Below, in pieces: positions 18,304 through 26,489 of a stretch of 64,000 bases of DNA. Numbering within the stretch: the first letter of the stretch is position 1; each line of letters begins with the position of its first letter. Below the pieces are notes generated by a model, which saw only the letters and a list, made by a program, of their open reading frames with translations, did not search any database and was not told the origin of the DNA. This DNA is from an uncultured Bacteroidaceae bacterium. GTDB taxonomy: Bacteria > Bacteroidota > Bacteroidia > Bacteroidales > Bacteroidaceae. The stretch is taken from positions 78,685 to 142,684 of the forward strand of contig CAJOHO010000002.1 in the NCBI GenBank assembly GCA_905234555.1, written 5' to 3'. The translations under genes and the position numbers were made by a program.

Positions 18304-19602
18304 ATGACCTACCAGCAGACTATACATTATTTATATACGCGCACGCCATTGTTTCAGAATGTGGGACAAGGCGCTTATAAGGAGGGACTGGAGAACACCT
18401 ACAGCCTGGATGAACATTTCGGTCATCCTCATCAGCATTATCGCACCATCCATGTGGCTGGTACGAACGGCAAAGGCTCCTGTTCCCATACGTTGGCAGC
18501 TATTCTCCAGCATGCGGGCTATAAGGTAGGACTCTACACCTCGCCCCATCTCGTCGATTTCCGCGAACGAATCCGTGTGAACGGCAAGATGATTCCCAAG
18601 AAACGTGTCATCGACTTCGTTCAGCAGGAACGCGATTTCTTCGAACCGCTTTATCCTTCTTTCTTCGAGGTGGTCACAGCACTCGCCTTCCTCTATTTTG
18701 AGGAACAGAAAGTGGATGTGGCAGTGGTGGAAGTGGGTCTGGGCGGACGCCTCGACTGCACGAATATCATCACGCCAGCGCTTTCTGTGATTACGAATAT
18801 CAGTTATGACCACGTAAAGCTGCTGGGCAACACGCTCGAACAGATAGCGGCAGAGAAGGCAGGCATCATCAAAAGCGGTGTTCCAGTCGTTATCGGTGAG
18901 ACCACACCGGAGACGCGTCCTGTGTTCCAGAATAAAGCCCAAGAAGTGGGTGCGCCCATCGTCTTTGCCGAAGATACGCCAGAAGTCAGCTCGTTCGACT
19001 ATGCGCCCAACGGCGGCATCGATTATGATACCGTCTCTTTCGGCAGACTGCATGGTGAGTTGGGTGGTGCCTATCAGGTGAAGAACACCAACACAGTTCT
19101 GCATGCTGTGCAGCAGATGCGAGCAGCTGGTTTTCGTTTGAGTCAGGCTGATGTAGAGGCAGGTTTTGCCCAAGTGTCGGAACTGACAGGCTTGCAAGGA
19201 CGCTGGCAGCAGATCTCGTCATCGCCTCGCGTCTTCTGCGACACAGGTCACAACATCGGCGGATTCGAGTATATCACCCGTCAGTTGGCAGCCCAGAAGT
19301 GTCGCCAGCTCCGCATCGTCATCGGTATGGTGAACGACAAAGACATCAACGGTGTGCTCTCTCTCCTGCCCAAGGATGCCGTCTATTATTTCTGTCAGGC
19401 TTCCGTCAACCGTTCCCTCCCTGCCGACGACGTCAAGAAACTGGCACAGCAGCACGGTTTGGACGGACAGACGTTCGGTTCAGTTGCCGAAGCCTACCAA
19501 TCGGCTCTCTCCGATTGTCAGAATGACGACTTTTTGTTCGTCGGAGGCAGCACATACGTAGTAGCGGATTTTTTCACTTCGTTGCTCAAAAAAGGTGGAT
19601 AA
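18304..19602 (+). CDS. folC: Bifunctional dihydrofolate/folylpolyglutamate synthase
   Basis: 432 residues from the ATG at 18304 (MTYQQTIHYLYTRTPLFQNVG), a start typical of Bacteroidales FolC. It ligates glutamate to dihydropteroate and folates using ATP. The P-loop 'VAGTNGKGS' and the Mur-ligase family signature 'VEVGLGGRLDCTNI' are clear, and 'FCDTGHNIGGFEYI' corresponds to the DxAHN-type motif of the C-terminal domain (here DTGHN). Confidence 0.93.
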   Translation: MTYQQTIHYLYTRTPLFQNVGQGAYKEGLENTYSLDEHFGHPHQHYRTIHVAGTNGKGSCSHTLAAILQHAGYKVGLYTSPHLVDFRERIRVNGKMIPKKRVIDFVQQERDFFEPLYPSFFEVVTALAFLYFEEQKVDVAVVEVGLGGRLDCTNIITPALSVITNISYDHVKLLGNTLEQIAAEKAGIIKSGVPVVIGETTPETRPVFQNKAQEVGAPIVFAEDTPEVSSFDYAPNGGIDYDTVSFGRLHGELGGAYQVKNTNTVLHAVQQMRAAGFRLSQADVEAGFAQVSELTGLQGRWQQISSSPRVFCDTGHNIGGFEYITRQLAAQKCRQLRIVIGMVNDKDINGVLSLLPKDAVYYFCQASVNRSLPADDVKKLAQQHGLDGQTFGSVAEAYQSALSDCQNDDFLFVGGSTYVVADFFTSLLKKGG

Positions 19603-19625
19603 TTGAGCTAATTCGTCAAAAAAAC

Positions 19626-19673
19626 ACGAATATCCGCTCTTTTTTGAAAAATAAACGCTCAGATATTCGTTTG
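19626..19673. promoter_or_regulatory. Inverted repeat upstream of galM (possible operator)
   Basis: ACGAATATC at 19626-19634 is complementary to GATATTCGT at 19662-19670. The right half abuts a TTTG (19670-19673) that is suitably placed to be the -33 box for a promoter ending in TTTATTTG near 19690-19697. A regulator of the galactose cluster could bind here; alternatively it is a weak folC terminator. Confidence 0.4.
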
Positions 19674-19740
19674 GCTCGAAAAAAATTGTTTTATTTGCAG
19701 TAGAATTTGAAATAACATCTATAATTAAACATTAGAAAAC

Positions 19741-20829
19741 ATGAGCACAACAGCAAACGGTTGCCTCTCCGGATTGAAGGCAGAAGCTTTCCAGAAGACA
19801 GTTGACGGAAAGCAAACAGATCTCTATGTTCTGAAAAACAGTAAGGGTTATGAAGTAGCAGTTACCAACTATGGTGGCGCTCTCGTAGCTATCATGGTTC
19901 CTGACAAAAATGGCAAGATCGCCAATGTGATCCAAGGTCACGACAACATCGACGACGTCATCAACAGTCCCGAACCATTTCTTTCTACGCTGATCGGTCG
20001 CTGGGGCAACCGCATCTGCAAGGGTAAGTTCACACTCGAAGGCAAGGAGTACAGCCTCGCCATCAATAACGGACCGAACGCCCTCCACGGAGGACCTACC
20101 GGTTTCCACAAGCGTGTGTGGGATGCCAAGCAGTTGAGCGACACATCGCTGGAACTCAGCTATGTGGCTGAGGATATGGAAGAAGGATTCCCTGGCAAGT
20201 TCGAAATTACAGTAGTCTATACCTGGACCGACGACAACGAACTGGTGATTGACTATAAGGGAACTACCGACAAGACCACTATCGTCAATATGACGCATCA
20301 CGGCTACTTTTCGATTGCCGGTATTGCCAACCCCACTCCGACGATTCTCGATCACATCTGCGAAATCAACGCCGACCACTATATTCCTATCGACGAAACC
20401 AGCATTCCGCTCGGCACCATCGACAGCGTGAAGGGTACTCCGTTCGATTTCACCACACCAAAGACCATCGGACGCGACATCGAAGCTGACGATATCCAGA
20501 TTAAGAACGGCACAGGTTACGACCACTGCTACGTGCTGAACAAAAAGGAAGTGGGCGAATTGTCCTTCGCTGCTCGTATCACCGACCCGAATTCTGGTCG
20601 CACGATGGAAGTCTATACCACTGAGCCAGGTATTCAGGTTTATACCGACAACTTTGCTACCGGTTATCCCATCCAGTTTGGAGCTACAGCACCACGTCGC
20701 TCAGCTATCTGCTTCGAGGCACAGCACTTCCCCGACAGCCCCAACCGTCCTTACTTCCCATCGACCATCCTGCGTCCAGGCGAAGTGTATAAGCAGAAGA
20801 CCATCTATAAGTTCGGTGTGGCTAAATAA
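19741..20829 (+). CDS. galM: Aldose 1-epimerase (mutarotase)
   Basis: 362 residues. Interconverts alpha- and beta-anomers of galactose/glucose, feeding galactokinase. Motifs: 'NYGGALVAIMVPDKNG', substrate-binding 'LIGRWGNRI' and 'NGPNALHGGPTGFHKRVW', catalytic His in 'MTHHGYFSIAG', and the late 'TDNFATGYP' ... 'FEAQHFPDSPN' segment. No signal peptide, so cytoplasmic. First gene of the galM-membrane protein-transporter-galK cluster; the next gene starts 39 bp later. Confidence 0.95.
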   Translation: MSTTANGCLSGLKAEAFQKTVDGKQTDLYVLKNSKGYEVAVTNYGGALVAIMVPDKNGKIANVIQGHDNIDDVINSPEPFLSTLIGRWGNRICKGKFTLEGKEYSLAINNGPNALHGGPTGFHKRVWDAKQLSDTSLELSYVAEDMEEGFPGKFEITVVYTWTDDNELVIDYKGTTDKTTIVNMTHHGYFSIAGIANPTPTILDHICEINADHYIPIDETSIPLGTIDSVKGTPFDFTTPKTIGRDIEADDIQIKNGTGYDHCYVLNKKEVGELSFAARITDPNSGRTMEVYTTEPGIQVYTDNFATGYPIQFGATAPRRSAICFEAQHFPDSPNRPYFPSTILRPGEVYKQKTIYKFGVAK

Positions 20830-20867
20830 CTTCAACAATTAGTTTTATTTAATAAGTATAACCACTT

Positions 20868-21386
20868 ATGAATCAGAAATCTTCATTAGGATTTGCGGGT
20901 GCATTGCTTGTCATGATTCCACAGGCCATTCAGGTCATTTTCTACATTCTGGAACTCTGCAAGGTTTCCGTTGTGAAAGGCTTTGGCGGCAATGGTCTGA
21001 TGAGTATGGATGTGTATCGCATTGTTACCGTCCTCTTGGCTGTCATCACACTGATTGGTTTCATCCTTCTGGTTTGTTGGTTCGCCAAGCAGAAAGGTAA
21101 CGCTTCTGCCACCCCTCAGGCATATCCTTCCCAGGCTCAGCAGGCATACTACCAACAGCAGCAAGCTATGCAGCGAGCTTATCAGCAGCAGCAGAGTCAG
21201 CAGGCTTATCAGCAGCAAGCTTATCAGCAACAGCAACAGGCTTATCAGCAACAGCAACAAGCCTATCAGCAAGCCCAGCAAGCCCAACAGCAGGCTCAGC
21301 AAGCTTATCCCCAACAGGCTGCCAATCAGCAGCAGGGACAGGGATACTATGGCTATAACCAACCCAATTACAACCAACCAAAGTAA
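20868..21386 (+). CDS. Small membrane protein with Q/Y/A-rich low-complexity tail
   Basis: 172 residues. Two hydrophobic segments (about 9-27 and 50-68) are followed by a basic patch 'WFAKQKGN', and from about residue 83 to the end the chain is almost only Gln, Ala, Tyr and Ser (repeats of AYQQQQQ and QAQQAY) ending YYGYNQPNYNQPK. The coding DNA has many CAG/CAA/CAN repeats, so the length may vary between strains. It lies between galM and the sugar transporter. Function unknown; the tail resembles disordered or prion-like sequences, and it could be an inner-membrane or surface-tethered linker. Confidence 0.8.
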   Translation: MNQKSSLGFAGALLVMIPQAIQVIFYILELCKVSVVKGFGGNGLMSMDVYRIVTVLLAVITLIGFILLVCWFAKQKGNASATPQAYPSQAQQAYYQQQQAMQRAYQQQQSQQAYQQQAYQQQQQAYQQQQQAYQQAQQAQQQAQQAYPQQAANQQQGQGYYGYNQPNYNQPK

Positions 21387-21415
21387 ACATTATTAACTAA
21401 TCCATTCATAAAACA

Positions 21416-22693
21416 ATGACACAACAAAAACAAACACCGAACTATACGTTCGCGCTGATCGTGATGTTCATTGTATGTTTCCTTATTGGATTCATCACCA
21501 CAATGAACAACTCAATGATTGAATGTTGTAAGAACGCCTTTAAGTTAACAGATACTCAAGGCCAGTTAGTCAACACATTCTTTTATGGAGCTTACATTTT
21601 AGCTATCCCATTTTCCATGCTCATGAACAAGATTGGCTATAAAAAAACACTCTTGGCTGGTCTTGTAGTTGTAGGTTTGGGATTTGTTCTTAATTTCCTT
21701 TGCATCAACAACAATCTACAAAGTGACGTTGCAACAATCTACACCTATTTCCTTTGTTGTATGTTTGTTGTTGCAATGGGTGTAGTAATGCTGCAGAATG
21801 TTGCCAATCCCTACGTGATGGTATTAGGAAAACCTGAATCGGGTGCATTCCGTATGACCCTCTCTCAGGCTTTGAACTCACTCGCAACCACCGTGGCTCC
21901 ATTCTTCATCATTAGTGTGATTCTTCAGGGTAAAGAGCCTAAGAATGCAGAGCCTGGCGACATTCCGAGTCCTTATTTGATTCTCGGTATTGTCACAATC
22001 GTATTGGCGGCCGTACTGCTGATGCTGAAATTGCCTGAAATCAAGGAAGAAGAACAGGCTGCCGATGCTGGTGAAGTAAAGGAATACAAGAGTAGCGTGT
22101 TCAAGTATCCGCACGTGTGGTTGGGTGCTTTGGCCATCTTCATGTACATGGGTCTCGAAATTGGTATTCCTTCCATGTTGCCTGCTTATTTCAAGGCCGA
22201 TCCGACCTTGGCTGAAGCAAAATTCGACTTTTGGTTCCTCCATATTGGTGGAAGTGCAACTTCATGGCTCCCGCTCTATTGGCTGGGTATGATGATTGGC
22301 CGATTCATCGGTGCTGGTATTCTGACCAAGTTCAAACCACGTGCCATCCTCACCACTTGCTTGCTTTGTGGTGCCGCATGTGTCGGACTTTCATTCCTCC
22401 TCAGTGGTTTGTCAAGCGTAATAGCTATGTTGGCAGCCGGTCTGTTCCACTCTGTGATGTGGCCACTTATCTTCAACCTTGGTCTGCAAGAACTCGGACC
22501 TCACACAAAAGCTGCATCTGGCGTGATCAACACAGGTGTAATCGGTGGAGCTACACTTCCTTTGTTAATGGGTGCCGTTGTTGACAATCCATCATTGGGT
22601 GTTGGCATTGCCATCGCAATGATGTTCATTTACTACCTCTATGAACTCTGGTTCTGCTGGCGTGGTTCACGCATCGGACTTTCAAAGAAATAA
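21416..22693 (+). CDS. gluP: Glucose/galactose MFS transporter (GluP/FucP family)
   Basis: 425 residues with about 12 hydrophobic segments. Characteristic N-terminus 'FALIVMFIVCFLIGFITTMNNSMIE', then 'FFYGAYILAIPFSMLMNKIGYKKTLL' and 'GVVMLQNVANPYVMVLG', typical of FHS-family proton/sugar symporters. Acts in the inner membrane to import glucose or galactose. Its place between galM and galK supports galactose uptake. Confidence 0.88.
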   Translation: MTQQKQTPNYTFALIVMFIVCFLIGFITTMNNSMIECCKNAFKLTDTQGQLVNTFFYGAYILAIPFSMLMNKIGYKKTLLAGLVVVGLGFVLNFLCINNNLQSDVATIYTYFLCCMFVVAMGVVMLQNVANPYVMVLGKPESGAFRMTLSQALNSLATTVAPFFIISVILQGKEPKNAEPGDIPSPYLILGIVTIVLAAVLLMLKLPEIKEEEQAADAGEVKEYKSSVFKYPHVWLGALAIFMYMGLEIGIPSMLPAYFKADPTLAEAKFDFWFLHIGGSATSWLPLYWLGMMIGRFIGAGILTKFKPRAILTTCLLCGAACVGLSFLLSGLSSVIAMLAAGLFHSVMWPLIFNLGLQELGPHTKAASGVINTGVIGGATLPLLMGAVVDNPSLGVGIAIAMMFIYYLYELWFCWRGSRIGLSKK

Positions 22694-22722
22694 TCAATTT
22701 TTAACTTATATTACTAACTAAG

Positions 22723-22753
22723 GGCAGGTCCTGAAGCTCTTTTAGGACCTGCC
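22723..22753 (+). other. Strong intercistronic hairpin before galK
   Basis: GGCAGGTCCT at 22723-22732 pairs perfectly with AGGACCTGCC at 22744-22753, loop GAAGCTCTTTT. There is no T-run after it (TCACAAAAAAC), so it is more likely an mRNA-processing or stability element, or a terminator for the opposite strand, than a terminator for the transporter gene. Confidence 0.6.
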
Positions 22754-22774
22754 TCACAAAAAACTTAAAACGTT

Positions 22775-23941
22775 ATGAAACTGACAATTGATGACGTAAG
22801 AAGTCGCTTCATTAAGCACTTCGATGGTGAAACGGGTTCCGTTTATGCTTCTCCAGGTCGTATTAACCTGATTGGCGAACACACAGACTACAACGGTGGT
22901 TTTGTGTTCCCAGGAGCGGTGCAGCAGGGTATGATTGCTGAAATCAAACCAAACGGAACCCGGAAAATACGTGCATACTCTATCGACCTCAAGGACTACG
23001 ACGAGTTCTCACTCGACGACGAGAAAGGTCCACGCGCCAGCCACTTCCGCTACATCTTCGGCGTGGCTCGCGAGATGATGGCCCTCGGCGTTCCTGTTGA
23101 AGGATTCGACACAGCCTTTGCTGGTGATGTGCCTCTCGGCGCAGGTATGTCCTCTTCTGCTGCACTCGAAAGCTGCTATGCTTTCGCCATCAACGACCTC
23201 TTCGGTGACAACAAGATTGACAAGATGACACTTGCCAAGGTTGGTCAGGCCACAGAGCACAAGTACCTCGGTCTCAAGTGTGGTATCATGGATCAGTTTG
23301 CATCCGTTCACGGAAAGAAGGGCAACCTCATGCGTCTCGACTGCCGCAGCGGTGAATTCGAGTACTTCCCCTGGAATCCAAAGGGCTATAAGCTCGTTCT
23401 CGTGAACTCTTGCGTGAAGCACGAACTCGTAGGCTCACCCTACAACGACCGTCGCAACTCCTGCGAAAACGTTGCGAAGCACGTAGCTGCCAAGCATCCT
23501 GATCTCAAGATCGAAACCCTGCGCGACTGCACATGGGAGAACCTCGAGGAAGTGAAGGAAGAGGTAGGCGAAGTAGATTATCGTCGTGCCAAGTACGTAC
23601 TCGGTGAGAAGGACCGTGTGCTTGCAGTCAGCGATGCCCTCGAGGCAGGCGACTACGAGAAGGTAGGTCAGATGATGTACGAGACCCACGAAGGACTCAG
23701 CAAGGACTACGAGGTGAGCTGCGAGGAACTCGACTTCCTCAATGACATCGCTCACGACTGTGGTGTGGCTGGTAGCCGTATCATGGGTGGTGGCTTCGGT
23801 GGTTGCACCATCAACCTCGTTGCTGACGAACTCTACAACACCTTCGTAGCAGAGGTGAAGAAGCGCTACAAGGAGAAATTCGGCAAAGATCCCGTCATCA
23901 TCGACGTTGTCATTGGCGACGGCAGCCGCAAGCTCTGCTAA
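22775..23941 (+). CDS. galK: Galactokinase
   Basis: 388 residues. Phosphorylates alpha-D-galactose at C1 (Leloir pathway). GHMP-kinase motifs: 'GRINLIGEHTDYNGGFVFP' (galactose signature), the phosphate-binding 'PLGAGMSSSAALE', and 'GSRIMGGGFGGCTINLV' near the C-terminus. Length is normal. galE lies apart in the window at 45561-46601; galT is not seen. Confidence 0.97.
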   Translation: MKLTIDDVRSRFIKHFDGETGSVYASPGRINLIGEHTDYNGGFVFPGAVQQGMIAEIKPNGTRKIRAYSIDLKDYDEFSLDDEKGPRASHFRYIFGVAREMMALGVPVEGFDTAFAGDVPLGAGMSSSAALESCYAFAINDLFGDNKIDKMTLAKVGQATEHKYLGLKCGIMDQFASVHGKKGNLMRLDCRSGEFEYFPWNPKGYKLVLVNSCVKHELVGSPYNDRRNSCENVAKHVAAKHPDLKIETLRDCTWENLEEVKEEVGEVDYRRAKYVLGEKDRVLAVSDALEAGDYEKVGQMMYETHEGLSKDYEVSCEELDFLNDIAHDCGVAGSRIMGGGFGGCTINLVADELYNTFVAEVKKRYKEKFGKDPVIIDVVIGDGSRKLC

Positions 23942-23966
23942 TCCATCCAATCGTCTTATCGCATAG

Positions 23967-24034
23967 TACCTCCCTTTAGTGAGGTAACTGACAAGCGAAA
24001 AAGAGTTGACCCCCACAGGGGCCAACTCTTTTAT
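23967..24034. terminator. Hairpin and terminator between galK and truA
   Basis: A small TACCTC/GAGGTA hairpin (23967-23986) precedes a clear terminator: AAAGAGTTG (23999-24007) pairs with CAACTCTTT (24023-24031), with an inner CCCC/GGGG, then TTATT. An A-run precedes the stem, so it could work in both directions between these convergent genes. Confidence 0.8.
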
Positions 24035-24109
24035 TGTAAGGTCTCTCAACTTCACTCAATCCTACTTGGTCGAATGCTTACTACTTTGTTCGTTTCGGGA
24101 CGGAGGAAA

Positions 24110-24874
24110 TTATTGTTGGGAAGGAAGGAGGAAGAGGTTGTCGGGGTAGGTGATGTCGGCAAGGAAGAGGGCGTTGCCTGGAACGGAGGTTCCTGCTGAA
24201 CAGCGGTCTTTCTTCTCAATGATTTCGCGGAACTCCTCGATGGTGAGGATACCTCGACCTACGTCGATGAGGGTGCCGACAATGGCACGAACCATATTGC
24301 GAAGGAAACGGTCTGCGGTAATGGTGAAACGAAGATTTGGTGTCATTTCCCATTTTGCCTGCATGATGCGGCAGTTGTTGGTTTTGACGTCGGTGTGGAG
24401 CTTGGAGAAGGAGGTGAAGTCTGTGTAGTCGAAGAGGGTCTGGGCTGCCTCGTTCATCAGGTCGATGTCGAGGGGCTGCGGAAACCGGTAGGCGTAATGA
24501 CGGGTGAACGGACTCTTCTCCGTCATTATATAATAATGGTACGTGCGCGAGGTGGCAGAGAAGCGTGCGTGGGCATCGGGACGGACAGGCACAATCTTGT
24601 GGATGGCGATGTCGGGAGGAAGGAAACGGTTGAGTCGGTTGACGATTTTGCCTATTTCGGCAGAACTGGATTCTGCCTCAAAGTCGAAGTGAGCCACCAT
24701 GAGGCTGGCATTGACACCTGCATCGGTACGACCAGCCCCCGTCACCTCGACGGGTTGGCGCAAAAGGGTGGAGAGAGCGTTCTGAAGTACTTCCTGAACG
24801 CTCACTCCGTTGGGTTGGATCTGCCAGCCGTGATAGCGGGCACCGTCGTATGACAAATAAATGAAATAACGCAC
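24110..24874 (-). CDS. truA: tRNA pseudouridine(38-40) synthase
   Basis: 254 residues. Makes pseudouridine in the anticodon arm of tRNAs. Catalytic Asp is in '[11 protein letters not shown]'; N-terminal '[25 protein letters not shown]' and C-terminal '[19 protein letters not shown]' are typical. Last gene of a minus-strand run; its start is 10 bp after the stop of the 5'-nucleotidase gene. Confidence 0.95.
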   Translation of the reverse strand: MRYFIYLSYDGARYHGWQIQPNGVSVQEVLQNALSTLLRQPVEVTGAGRTDAGVNASLMVAHFDFEAESSSAEIGKIVNRLNRFLPPDIAIHKIVPVRPDAHARFSATSRTYHYYIMTEKSPFTRHYAYRFPQPLDIDLMNEAAQTLFDYTDFTSFSKLHTDVKTNNCRIMQAKWEMTPNLRFTITADRFLRNMVRAIVGTLIDVGRGILTIEEFREIIEKKDRCSAGTSVPGNALFLADITYPDNLFLLPSQQ

Positions 24875-24884
24875 AAGCCTTTAG

Positions 24885-26462
24885 TTATTTCTTAATTAAA
24901 TCGAACTGGAGGATGCCGACATACTGGGCGTTCTTGCCTTGGTGGTCGCAGGGAATTTCCTTGCCGTCGGCATTCTTGACGTACATCGGGTCGGCAAAAT
25001 AAGTGTGGCTGTGTCCGCCAAAGACTGCATCGATGTTGTGCATACCTGCGATGAACTCAGGATCTGCCATTGCACCGTCGAGGGTGTTGGTCCAGCCGAG
25101 GTGGGAAATGACAATCACCATATCGCATTTCTCCTCGTTCTTCAGACGGGCAGCGATGGGGTTGGCACATTCGATGGGGTTGAGGTAGGTGAGTCCTGCA
25201 TAGTTGCTGCCAATGACGAGTCCTTCGAGTTTAGGACAAACTCCGATGACGCCAATTTTCAGACCGTTCTTCTGAACGATGGTATAGGGCTTGACGATGT
25301 CCTTGAGTGGGGTGGTGCCGAAATCGTAGTTGCAGCAGACGATGGGAAATGTTGCCATGCGGAAGATACGTACCATATTGTCGATGCCGAAGTCGAACTC
25401 GTGATTGCCGATCGTGGCTACGTCATAGCCCATAGCGTTCATCAGCTTCACTTCCACTTCGCCTTTGTAGAGGTTGTAGAAGGCTGAACCTTGTGAGAAG
25501 TCGCCACAATCCACCAGGAGAATGTCGGGATCGTCGTAACGCAGCTGTTCGATGAGCTTATAGCGACGCAGGTAACCACCCTTGTTGGCACGCTTCTTGT
25601 CCAGGGAGTTGGGATTCAACGGCAGGATGCAGGAGTGGGAATCGCTGGTGTGGAGGATGGTGAGCTGCTTCTCGCCACTCACTTTCTCTTCGCGTACGAG
25701 CTGGTCGGCACGCTTCCCTTCCACAGTGATGCGTCCTTCGAGGTTGGCATTCAGCTGACGACCTGCAGCTGCCTCCTGTTTGATATATTCCATATAAACG
25801 TCGCGCACCATATAGTTTTTCACATCTTTCTTCACGGCTTTCTTCAGCGCTACGAGTCCGTCGTTGCCTTCTGCCAGATAGTCGATGGTGGCGATGGTGT
25901 ATTTTGCCTTGGGTTTGATGGCTTTACCAGCAACGGTTGCAGAGAGAAGCTTGCCGTCGGGTGTGATGTCGAGCTGTGCGCCGCTGATGCCTTCACCTTG
26001 GTATTTGGCAATTTGCTGAAAGAGTTCCAGCAGGTCGCTACCAAGAAGCGTCACCATGCAGAAGCGGTTTTCGAAGGGAGCGATCTCCATGATGTCGCCA
26101 ACGGTGACGTTGCCTTTCGGCATGATGGAACGCAGACCGCCGATATTGCAAAGGCCGACGTCTGCCTTCTTGCCGTAACGGGTAGATTCCTCGCGCAATA
26201 CGTCTGCCACCCAGTTAGAGAGAAGGCTTTCCGGACGTTCGGCTTCCATCTCTGTCTCAGCCACACCCAAAACGGGTGCCATGATACTGTCAACACCAGC
26301 TTGATAGGGCTTCAGGATGACGTCGGCCAAGGTGCCAGGAGACTGGTCGTACCAAGAGGTGATTTCAAAACGGTGGGCACGCGATCGCTTGGCTTCATAG
26401 TTTTGTGCATGAGCCGAGAGGGTAAGGACGGCTAATGCAAAAAGGATGAGTTTTTTGTTCAT
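24885..26462 (-). CDS. Secreted 5'-nucleotidase/metallophosphatase with inverted domain order
   Basis: 525 residues with a signal peptide (1-19). The 5'-nucleotidase C-terminal (substrate-binding) domain comes first, about residues 30-250, with 'NIGGLRSIMPKGNVTVGDIMEIAPFENR'-type motifs. The calcineurin-like metallophosphatase domain follows, about 266-525, with D274-x-H276, 'DCGDFSQGS' (319-327), 'IGNHEFDFG', 'VISHLGW' and 'GGHSHTY'. In UshA-type enzymes the order is the reverse. All metal-ligand motifs look intact, so a periplasmic nucleotidase or 2',3'-cyclic phosphodiesterase is expected. In Bacteroides relatives these two domains are, from memory, adjacent separate genes in this order, so this looks like a gene fusion. 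Confidence 0.88.
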   Translation of the reverse strand: MNKKLILFALAVLTLSAHAQNYEAKRSRAHRFEITSWYDQSPGTLADVILKPYQAGVDSIMAPVLGVAETEMEAERPESLLSNWVADVLREESTRYGKKADVGLCNIGGLRSIMPKGNVTVGDIMEIAPFENRFCMVTLLGSDLLELFQQIAKYQGEGISGAQLDITPDGKLLSATVAGKAIKPKAKYTIATIDYLAEGNDGLVALKKAVKKDVKNYMVRDVYMEYIKQEAAAGRQLNANLEGRITVEGKRADQLVREEKVSGEKQLTILHTSDSHSCILPLNPNSLDKKRANKGGYLRRYKLIEQLRYDDPDILLVDCGDFSQGSAFYNLYKGEVEVKLMNAMGYDVATIGNHEFDFGIDNMVRIFRMATFPIVCCNYDFGTTPLKDIVKPYTIVQKNGLKIGVIGVCPKLEGLVIGSNYAGLTYLNPIECANPIAARLKNEEKCDMVIVISHLGWTNTLDGAMADPEFIAGMHNIDAVFGGHSHTYFADPMYVKNADGKEIPCDHQGKNAQYVGILQFDLIKK

Positions 26463-26489
26463 AGTGTGTTGAATATTAAAGTTTTGTTG

